A DNA stretch of 32,144 bases from the NCBI GenBank assembly GCA_021778125.1, contig JAJYCT010000020.1:1-32144 (forward strand), written 5' to 3'. The DNA is from Myxococcales bacterium (GTDB lineage Bacteria > Myxococcota_A > Polyangia > Polyangiales > Polyangiaceae). The notes below the pieces were generated by a model, which saw only the letters and a list, made by a program, of their open reading frames with translations, had not been told where the DNA came from and did not search any database. How positions within the stretch are numbered: the first letter of the stretch is position 1; every line of letters begins with the position of its first letter. The position numbers and the translations under genes were made by a program. This document shows, piece after piece, positions 26,274 to 32,144 of the stretch.

Positions 26274-27421
26274 TACCCGATTCCCAGGCTGTGCCCGAGC
26301 TCGCGGAACGTCGACATCTTGGAGATACCCAGCAGCCGCAGGGCGTCGCGGTGGAGCGTCTGCCCCTCGAGCGTGCTCGCGATGAGCGTCCGCGCGAAGC
26401 GCCGGCCTACGCGAGATGCCTGCGTCAGGTAGAAGTCACCGCCACCGCTCGACGCCTCGACCCTCGCCGAGATCTCCGCGAGCTCGGTCTCGAACGCAGC
26501 GGCGAGCTCGCGGCGCGTCAGCGCGCCGGCATCGTGCATGCGCCGGAGGACGACGAGCGTGCTCACCTTGAAGACGCGGGCGAGGCGCTGGGCCTCCTCG
26601 CGCACGGGGGCGCCGGCCCTGAGATCACGCGTGAAGTCCGCCATCGGTACGAGGAGCTCGGCGGCCACCTGGTTGCACCACCGCTCGACGTCGTTGTGGG
26701 TGGACATCAACGGCCCCTGATCCGAGAGCGCGGACTGCCCCGCCCACACGTGCGCCAGCTCGTGCGCGAGCGTGAACATCTGCGCCGCCTTCGAGTCGGC
26801 GCCGTTCACGAACACCAGCGGAGCCAGGGGATCGGACAGGGCGAAGCCGCGGAACTCCGACGGCCGCAGCTTGCGGCGGTTGTTGTTACCGACGACGCCG
26901 TTGATCATCACGAGCACACCGACGTCGTCCGTCTGCTGGAGGAACCGGCGCAGCGCCTCGGTCCAGGTTCGCATCGCGCGGCGTTCGGCGATCTCGAAGC
27001 CCAGCGCTGCGCGCATGGCTGCCCCCGCGGCCACGACGTCACTGCCGACGCGAAGCGAGCCGACGAACGGCAGCGGGGCCTCCCCCGCCGTGCGCGCCGC
27101 GTCTCGGAACCACTCTTGCCGTTGCTGGCAGATGAAGATCGTCTCGAGAAGCTCCGGACTCGGGTGCACCACCCTGCGGTCACCGACCGTGCGAAGGTCC
27201 GGGATCGGGACCGTCTCGACCGGAGGCGCATCCAGGAACAGGAAGCCCAGAGGCGCGTGGGTGAGGCTCGCGAACCGCTCGAGCTGCTTGAGCGTCGGGC
27301 GTTCGGCTCCCTGTTCCCACGCGTCCAGCTTGGGAAACGCCCGCGCCAGGGCGCTCGCTTCGAGGCCGGAGCGCTTGCAGGCCCAGCGCAGCAGCTCTGG
27401 CTTCACGTCGACGCGGAGCAT
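26273..27421 (-). CDS. XRE-type HTH protein with ImmA/IrrE metallopeptidase domain
   Basis: 382 residues from ATG 27421. Residues ~7-55 form a Cro/C1-type helix-turn-helix (LLRWACKRSGLEASALARAF, then WEQGAERPTLKQLERFASL). A COG2856 ImmA/IrrE-like domain follows, with the zinc motif HELAH (His220, Glu221, His224) and downstream acidic residues in VERWCNQVAAELLVP (a third ligand is likely Glu246 or Glu255). ImmA-type proteases cleave repressors, and XRE-COG2856 fusions act as antitoxin or regulator beside toxins. It forms a coupled pair with the DUF4411 gene. An inverted repeat just upstream (27431-27460) may be its own operator. Likely role: repressor and protease-like controller of the island or of the PIN-like protein. 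Confidence 0.9.
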   Translation of the reverse strand: MLRVDVKPELLRWACKRSGLEASALARAFPKLDAWEQGAERPTLKQLERFASLTHAPLGFLFLDAPPVETVPIPDLRTVGDRRVVHPSPELLETIFICQQRQEWFRDAARTAGEAPLPFVGSLRVGSDVVAAGAAMRAALGFEIAERRAMRTWTEALRRFLQQTDDVGVLVMINGVVGNNNRRKLRPSEFRGFALSDPLAPLVFVNGADSKAAQMFTLAHELAHVWAGQSALSDQGPLMSTHNDVERWCNQVAAELLVPMADFTRDLRAGAPVREEAQRLARVFKVSTLVVLRRMHDAGALTRRELAAAFETELAEISARVEASSGGGDFYLTQASRVGRRFARTLIASTLEGQTLHRDALRLLGISKMSTFRELGHSLGIG

Positions 27422-27430
27422 CCGGCGGCC

Positions 27431-27460
27431 CTCGGGAGGCAGTGTACTACGACACCCGAG
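27431..27460 (-). promoter_or_regulatory. Possible operator upstream of the XRE/ImmA gene
   Basis: Ten bases before ATG 27421, a 30-bp stretch is bounded by the inverted repeat CTCGGG/CCCGAG and contains an inner GTGT-N6-ACAC palindrome (27442-27455). Short dyads like this, right before an XRE-type gene, are usual autorepressor sites. On the minus strand a -10-like TACACT lies within it. No binding evidence. Confidence 0.35.
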
Positions 27461-27486
27461 CTAGCCCGCGCGCCGCGGCCGCGAGG

Positions 27487-28353
27487 TCACTCCGTCTCCC
27501 CCGGCGCCGACCGCTTCAGCTCGTCCAGCGTGACGCCGTCCTTGTTCTTCCACTCCTTCCAGCCGTTCGAGGTGCGGCCGAGGAGCGCGATGGCGGCCAT
27601 GCTCGGCGAGCCGAAGAGGTGGTCGCGCGTGAAGACCACCGTGTCGCCCTTCGCCTTCATGATCCCGGCGTCGAGCAACCGCTGACGGTATCGCTTGTTC
27701 GCGTCGCTGAAGGTCGGCACGTTCTCCCGGCGCCCGACCGAGCCCTCGAGCACCACGAACCCCTCCGGGGTGTACAGCCCGCGCCCGTTGATCCCGGTGA
27801 CCGTGCAGTACAGGAGGTCCTCGCCCTTGCCCGAGTCGTCGGCGCCGACGGCGGCGAAGACCGGGAAGCCCAGCGTCGCGAGCAGGGTGCGGCCCGTCTC
27901 GTAGATCTCCAGACAGTCGGCCTCGAGCGGCGCCGGCGTGTGGGGCTTGCTGCCGCCGTTCCCGTTCTCGACGGCGTACCGGCCCGTCTTCTCCGCCTCC
28001 TGCAGGCAGTACCACTCCAGGAAGAGCGCGTGCGTTTGCGTGAGGCTGTTGGTGCGCGAGATGAGCACGACGGCGCGCTCCCAGAAGTCCTTCTTCTTGT
28101 TGTGGCTCACGAGCCGCTTGCGCAGCTCGCCGGTCTGGCCGACGTAGACCCTGGGGTCGCCGCCGTCCTCGGCCGCGCCGAAGAGGAAGTAGACGCCGAC
28201 CTGCGCGCTCTCCGGCATCGCGAGGAAGTCGTCGAGGAGGCTGCGCGGGACCTCGATCACCTGGACGATGCGGGTCGTGACCTCGGCGACGCGGATGCCG
28301 CGCGGGTCGCCGCCCGGCAGGAAGATCTGGATGGTCTTCGGGGTGGGGTTCAC
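27487..28353 (-). CDS. GIY-YIG nuclease-domain protein with DUF4357 C-terminus
   Basis: 288 residues from GTG 28353. After an N-terminal region (~1-48) comes a GIY-YIG domain: VGVYFLFG (53-60, the GVY half), RVYVGQTGELRKRLVSHNKK (68-87, the YVG half plus the catalytic Arg) and FLEWYCLQEA with Glu113 as metal ligand. The C-terminal ~60 residues match DUF4357 (MAAIALLGRTSNGWKEWKNK then DGVTLDEL). GTG overlaps the hsdS stop by 4 bases (GTGA), so it is translated with the restriction genes. GIY-YIG-DUF4357 proteins recur in restriction-modification islands; cleavage or end processing of foreign DNA is inferred. All core catalytic residues are visible. Confidence 0.9.
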   Translation of the reverse strand: MNPTPKTIQIFLPGGDPRGIRVAEVTTRIVQVIEVPRSLLDDFLAMPESAQVGVYFLFGAAEDGGDPRVYVGQTGELRKRLVSHNKKKDFWERAVVLISRTNSLTQTHALFLEWYCLQEAEKTGRYAVENGNGGSKPHTPAPLEADCLEIYETGRTLLATLGFPVFAAVGADDSGKGEDLLYCTVTGINGRGLYTPEGFVVLEGSVGRRENVPTFSDANKRYRQRLLDAGIMKAKGDTVVFTRDHLFGSPSMAAIALLGRTSNGWKEWKNKDGVTLDELKRSAPGETE

Positions 28354-29714
28354 GCGGCGGACCTCGCCGCGGCGTCGCGGACGTCGATCTGGCCGGTGAC
28401 GGCGGCGGAGATGAGGGCCGAGCGGCGCTCGATCAACAGGTCGGTCAATTGTCGCGCCGCGACTTCCACACCTGCGAAGGTCTGGGTCTCCCGATCGAGG
28501 AACTCGACGATCGCCTCCTGCTCTCCCCGCGGAGGCTTCGGAAGTCGATAGCGCCGAAGCTCCTCCCCTGTCAGGTGGGGGATCTCGTTCGGCGAGTGAT
28601 CAGCGAAGAACACTCCAACACGATTGGCAAAGGCCATCGTGTAGTAGAGGTACCGCGTGCATTCGGAGGCGTTCTTTGGCCTCAGGCGATGCAGCGCCTT
28701 CTGGAACGCGACAACGTTGTCCTCGCCCGTCCAGATCGCGCAGCGGCCCAGTTCTCGGCCTTCGACCATCAGCAGGTCCCCCCGTCGGACCATGTAGCGA
28801 TCCCTCTCCTCCGGTCGGATGTCGATGAGAGGGAGGTCGTCCAGGTCGAAGTGGTCCCATCGGACGTCGAGGTTCCGCAGGTACGGCGTCGGGTGCTCGC
28901 CGGTCATCTTGGCCTGGTCCAACATCTTCCCCAGCGCCTGGTCGTAGCGGACGTAGAGCGGGGGAAGGGTCCAATGCGCAGGCACCTCGCCGATCCAGGG
29001 GAGCCCCGAGTCCTTCATGCGGGCATCGGGGTTCAACCCCTTCGTCACCGCGTGCGAGATGACGGCCTGTCGCTTCTCGTTCAACAGCTCGATGAGCCGC
29101 TGCTGCTCGGCCACGAGGGCGTCGATCTTGGCGGTCTCGCGGTCGAGGAAGGCGAGGATGGACACTTGCTCGGCAAGCGGGGGCACCGGCACCTTGCGGA
29201 AGCTCATCTGCGAGAGCGGGATACGAGATCGTGTTGACCCAGAGGCCATCCTGCCGGCATCTGCCTCGGCGCTCGCGCAGAGACTTGCAGCCACAAAGCC
29301 CGTGAGCGCCGCCGTCGGGTCCAGGCGGAACCGAAAGCAGTCAGCCTTCACCATGGCTGGCTCGATGCCGTGCGGGGCGACGCAGGCTCGGCCGACGGCG
29401 TTGTTGTCGTCGCCGAGCCCGGCGATCAGAAGGTCGCCCTCGACGACGTCGTGACCTGCGAGCTCGCGCTGGTAGTAGTCGATGTCGACGAACGCGGCGT
29501 CCGTCTCATCAAATCCCTCTCGCCGAATGTTCTGTAGCCGCACGACCCGAACGCCCGTCTCGGTGTAGTGCTCCGACTTGAGGCCGGAGCCGAAGGGACC
29601 ATCGCATCGCGACGTCGCGACGCGGCCGAGTGGCAATACCCGCCAGTGCGCCGGCACGTGCCCCAGCCACTCCAACCCGCTGTGCCTGTACTTCGCGTAC
29701 CGGGGCAAGCTCAC
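28350..29714 (-). CDS. hsdS: Type I restriction-modification specificity subunit
   Basis: 454 residues from GTG 29714, which overlaps the hsdM stop (GTGA). Two target-recognition domains (~20-175 and ~245-400) alternate with conserved helical spacers. The first spacer is [20 protein letters not shown] then [17 protein letters not shown] (~180-226); the second is [20 protein letters not shown] then [17 protein letters not shown]. The internal duplication is plain: [14 protein letters not shown] at 11-24 and [14 protein letters not shown] at 235-248. It positions one HsdS on two HsdM and sets the bipartite recognition site, which cannot be deduced here. The two TRDs differ, so an asymmetric site is expected. 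Confidence 0.97.
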   Translation of the reverse strand: MSLPRYAKYRHSGLEWLGHVPAHWRVLPLGRVATSRCDGPFGSGLKSEHYTETGVRVVRLQNIRREGFDETDAAFVDIDYYQRELAGHDVVEGDLLIAGLGDDNNAVGRACVAPHGIEPAMVKADCFRFRLDPTAALTGFVAASLCASAEADAGRMASGSTRSRIPLSQMSFRKVPVPPLAEQVSILAFLDRETAKIDALVAEQQRLIELLNEKRQAVISHAVTKGLNPDARMKDSGLPWIGEVPAHWTLPPLYVRYDQALGKMLDQAKMTGEHPTPYLRNLDVRWDHFDLDDLPLIDIRPEERDRYMVRRGDLLMVEGRELGRCAIWTGEDNVVAFQKALHRLRPKNASECTRYLYYTMAFANRVGVFFADHSPNEIPHLTGEELRRYRLPKPPRGEQEAIVEFLDRETQTFAGVEVAARQLTDLLIERRSALISAAVTGQIDVRDAAARSAA

Positions 29715-31453
29715 TGCGACAGCCCCCCGATCATCTGCACGATCCGGTCGGTCACGCCCTTCAGCTCCGCGTCGATCTCCGCGAGCGGCCGCGGCGGCTT
29801 GAACACGTAGAAGTGGCGGTTGAACGGGATCTCGTACCCGACCTTCGTCTTCTCCTCGTCGATCCACGCGTCCGGCGCGTGCGGCAACACCTCGCGCTCG
29901 AAGTACGCCTGCACGTCCTCGGAGAGCGGCACGTTCTCGGTGTCGCGCAGGTCCGCGTCGGCCACGGGCTTGCCCTTCCCCTTGCCCTTGGCCCCGAGCA
30001 CCACCTTGCCCTTGTCGTCGCGCTCGGGACGCTCGACCGTGATCGTGCGGTAGCCGAAGTCCTCGTTCTTGAAGATGCGGCTGATGGGCACCCCGTCGCG
30101 CGTGACCTCCTCGAACCTGCCGAAGATCTGGGTGATGTCGTCGATGTGCGCCGGGGACAGCTCCTTGCGCTTGCTCCCGAGGCTCTTCCTCATCTTCTGG
30201 AAAGAACCGCTCGCGTCGATGAGCTGCACCTTGCCCTTGCGGTGCGCGGGCTTGCGGTTGCTCACGATCCACACGTAGGTGCTGATCCCCGTGTTGTAGA
30301 ACATGTCCACGGGCAGGCCGACGATGGCCTCGACCAGGTCGTTCTCGAGCATGTAGCGGCGGATCTCGCTCTCGCCCGAGCCGGCGCCGCCGGTGAACAG
30401 CGGCGAGCCGTTGAGGACGATGCCGAAGCGGCTGCCGCCGTCCTTCGCGGGCTGCATCTTGGAGACCAGGTGCAGCAGGAACAGCAGCGATCCGTCGCTC
30501 ACGCGCGGCAGGCCCGGGCCGAAGCGGCCGTTGAAGCCGTGCTCCTCGGCCTCCTTGCGGACCTCTTTCTCGATCTTCTTCCACTCCACGCCGAAGGGCG
30601 GGTTGGAGAGCATGTAGTCGAAGCGCTTGCCGGGCAGACCGTCGGCCGAGAGCGTGTTGCCGAAGACGATGTCCTCGATGCGCTGCCCCTTGATGAGCAT
30701 GTCCGCCTTGCAGATGGCGTACGACTCGGGGTTGAGCTCCTGGCCGTGCATGACCAGGCGCGCGCCGGGGTTCAGCTCCGCGAGGTGCTCGCCCGCGACG
30801 CTGAGCATGCCGCCGGTGCCCGCCGTCGGATCGTAGATCGAGCGCACGACGCCCTTCTTCGAGAGCGCGTCGTCGTCCTCGATGAAGATGAGGTTGACCA
30901 TCAGCCGGATGACCTCGCGCGGCGTGAAGTGCTCCCCGGCAGTCTCGTTCGAGAGCTCGGCGAACTTGCGGATCAGCTCCTCGAACACGAGCCCCATCTG
31001 CGCGTTGCTCACGACGTCGGGGTGCAGGTCGATGTTCGCGAACTTCTCGGCCACCAGGTACAGCAGGCTCGCCTTCGCGAGCCGGTCGATCTGCGTGTGG
31101 AACTCGAACCGCTCGAAGATGTCGCGCACCGCCGGCGAGAACGCGTCGATGTACGACCGCAGGTTCACGCCCACGTTGTCCTGGTCGCCGAGCAGCTTCT
31201 TCAGGTCGAGCGGCGACGCGTTGTAGAAGTGCTGCCCCGCGACCTTGAGCAGGAACGGCTCGGGGTTGAGCTTCGCCTGCTCGCGCTTCTTCTTCTCGGC
31301 GAGCACCGCCGCCTTCGTCGGCTCGAGGACGCAGTCGAGGCGCCGCAGCACCGTGAAGGGCAGGATGACCTTGCCGTACTCGGACTGTTTGTAGTCGCCG
31401 CGCAGCAGGTCGGCGACGGACCAGATGAACGAGGAGAGGTTGGGATCGGGCAT
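29711..31453 (-). CDS. hsdM: Type I restriction-modification methyltransferase subunit
   Basis: 580 residues from ATG 31453, first gene of the island. The N-terminal helical HsdM domain (~5-150; [20 protein letters not shown]) is followed by an N6-adenine methyltransferase core with the SAM-binding motif [11 protein letters not shown] (208-217) and the catalytic NPPF (284-287, [10 protein letters not shown]). A further conserved block is [21 protein letters not shown] lysine/glycine-rich insert ([10 protein letters not shown]) lies near ~475. It methylates adenine in the site chosen by HsdS, protecting host DNA, and is part of the restriction complex. No strong promoter was seen; a -10-like TACCAT lies about 45-50 bases upstream on the minus strand. 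High certainty. Confidence 0.97.
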   Translation of the reverse strand: MPDPNLSSFIWSVADLLRGDYKQSEYGKVILPFTVLRRLDCVLEPTKAAVLAEKKKREQAKLNPEPFLLKVAGQHFYNASPLDLKKLLGDQDNVGVNLRSYIDAFSPAVRDIFERFEFHTQIDRLAKASLLYLVAEKFANIDLHPDVVSNAQMGLVFEELIRKFAELSNETAGEHFTPREVIRLMVNLIFIEDDDALSKKGVVRSIYDPTAGTGGMLSVAGEHLAELNPGARLVMHGQELNPESYAICKADMLIKGQRIEDIVFGNTLSADGLPGKRFDYMLSNPPFGVEWKKIEKEVRKEAEEHGFNGRFGPGLPRVSDGSLLFLLHLVSKMQPAKDGGSRFGIVLNGSPLFTGGAGSGESEIRRYMLENDLVEAIVGLPVDMFYNTGISTYVWIVSNRKPAHRKGKVQLIDASGSFQKMRKSLGSKRKELSPAHIDDITQIFGRFEEVTRDGVPISRIFKNEDFGYRTITVERPERDDKGKVVLGAKGKGKGKPVADADLRDTENVPLSEDVQAYFEREVLPHAPDAWIDEEKTKVGYEIPFNRHFYVFKPPRPLAEIDAELKGVTDRIVQMIGGLSQ

Positions 31454-31580
31454 CGGGCGCGGCGGCGCAGTCGCTCGTGCCGAGCACGCGTCGCCGGCGC
31501 GATGGTACTCGATCCTCCGAGGACGGACGGGCGCGCCGCGCCGCTGGGCCCGGGCAGGGTGAAGGCGATATACCCGAGAC

Positions 31581-31815
31581 ATGCGAGGCGCCGCGTGGCG
31601 TGGCGTGTTGCTCGTCGGCGCCGCCGTCGGCTGCTCTCGCGCCACCGCGTCGCCGGACCCTTCCCCCGACGGCCCAGCCTCGTCCGTCGCTCCGGTCCGT
31701 GCCCGCGACCGAGCGATTCGCCCTCTCCGTCGCGCGGACATCCCCGCCGACGCCGGGCTCGACGTGGACATCTGGGCGAGCAGGCCGTCGAAACGGGGTG
31801 CGGGCGTCGAGGGGG
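31581..31815 (+). pseudogene. N-terminal part of a lipoprotein gene, probably truncated
   Basis: ATG 31581 begins a lipoprotein signal ([18 protein letters not shown], Cys18), then a Pro/Ser/Ala linker and [18 protein letters not shown] with coding-type third positions to about 31800. After that the frame runs on to TGA at about 31967, but its codon usage degrades and a better frame starts at 31859. I infer a truncated envelope lipoprotein. It is divergent from hsdM with about 127 bp between; that gap should hold both promoters, and a -10-like GATATA (~31567) precedes the ATG. Confidence 0.5.
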
Positions 31816-31858
31816 GGCGCCCTGACGTAACGCGCCTTAGCGGCTCAAGCGGCGTTCA

Positions 31859-32144
31859 ATGCTACTGGAATGGCGCACTCACTGGCGGCCCCCCGGCAGC
31901 CCGCGCGCCCTCGAACGGCGAGCGGAGGCGCTGCACGCGGCGCGAGCGATCGGAGAGCGGCTCGTGACGGCGGGCGTGCACGAGGCGCGCGTGCTCCAGG
32001 CGCTGTACACCGACCGGTGCTGGGCTCGCGCGATCGCGCGACGGCTCGAGCACCTGGCGGGCGTCATCGAGTCGCTCGCCGTCGTGCGGGCGGCCCACCT
32101 CGCCGCGCAACGGCAGGGCCGCACGAGGGCGGCGGACACCGCGA
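31859..32144 (+). CDS. 5' part of an unrecognised helical protein, runs off the window
   Basis: ATG 31859 opens a frame without stop to the right edge: MLLEWRTHWRPPGSPRALER, then RAEALHAARAIGERLVTAG, EARVLQALYTDRCWARAIAR and VIESLAVVRAAHLAAQRQG. Third codon positions are consistently G or C, unlike the other five frames, and the composition is that of a long amphipathic helix rich in Ala and Arg. No ribosome site or known family is evident. It could also be an in-frame fragment; the downstream sequence is needed. Confidence 0.45.
   Translation, partial: MLLEWRTHWRPPGSPRALERRAEALHAARAIGERLVTAGVHEARVLQALYTDRCWARAIARRLEHLAGVIESLAVVRAAHLAAQRQGRTRAADTA

Noticed and set aside
24480-26432. 650-codon plus-strand open frame over hsdR and the PIN-like gene
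   Set aside because: Antisense shadow; the minus-strand genes carry complete catalytic motifs.
22483-31815. Restriction island inserted into a single lipoprotein gene (stubs on both sides)
   Set aside because: Both flanking pieces are N-terminal signal regions in the same orientation, so they cannot be two halves of one split gene.

Overview
The window is very GC-rich. It carries traits typical of large-genome Myxococcota (class Polyangia, Sorangium/Labilithrix-like): a Hanks-type kinase with an extracytoplasmic two-cysteine tail, several lipoproteins with Ser/Gly- or Asp/Thr-rich linkers and Cys-rich repeats, NtrC-type regulation, and abundant gene relics. The taxon is an inference from gene style; no rRNA marker is present.

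Layout. (1) 1-2.8 kb: broken pieces of a heavy-metal RND efflux locus (a CzcA/CusA internal piece on the minus strand, an OmpR-type regulator C-terminus, a CzcB/CusB-type adaptor C-terminus and the start of the gene after it). These surround a minus-strand pair: a truncated outer-membrane protein and a double NTF2-like lipoprotein. (2) 2.8-8.8 kb, minus strand: a compact operon of a Mg2+-translocating P-type ATPase (mgtA), an NtrC-family response regulator and a membrane histidine kinase. A near-consensus sigma-54 promoter lies just before mgtA, which suggests the cotranscribed two-component pair controls Mg2+ uptake through sigma-54. (3) 8.8-9.6 kb: intergenic DNA with coding remnants on both strands. 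(4) 9.65-15.9 kb, plus strand: a probable five-gene operon of Ser/Thr kinase, periplasmic/membrane protein, Gly-rich beta-helix-like lipoprotein, arylsulfotransferase-family lipoprotein and Cys-rich lipoprotein. (5) 15.9-18.2 kb: a plastic region with ~44-bp degenerate tandem repeats, two 109-bp direct repeats about 1.43 kb apart, an IS66 TnpA-like remnant, a tyrosine-recombinase pseudogene, an FN3-like remnant and one intact lipoprotein gene. (6) 18.2-22.6 kb: a beta-propeller lipoprotein, a small unknown gene (possibly frameshifted), the C-terminus of an MBL-fold hydrolase, a small TPR-like protein, a Cys-rich lipoprotein and a stub lipoprotein. (7) 22.6-31.5 kb, minus strand: a complete type I restriction-modification island in the order hsdM-hsdS-GIY-YIG nuclease-XRE/ImmA-IrrE-DUF4411 (PIN-like)-hsdR. 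(8) 31.5 kb to the end: a lipoprotein N-terminus and the start of an open gene leaving the window.

Most notable are the mgtA/sigma-54/NtrC-type operon, the three accessory genes embedded between hsdS and hsdR, and the 109-bp repeat pair bounding a small segment next to a recombinase relic. The many gene fragments without clear insertion sequences could reflect real genome decay or assembly chimerism; reads would have to decide.
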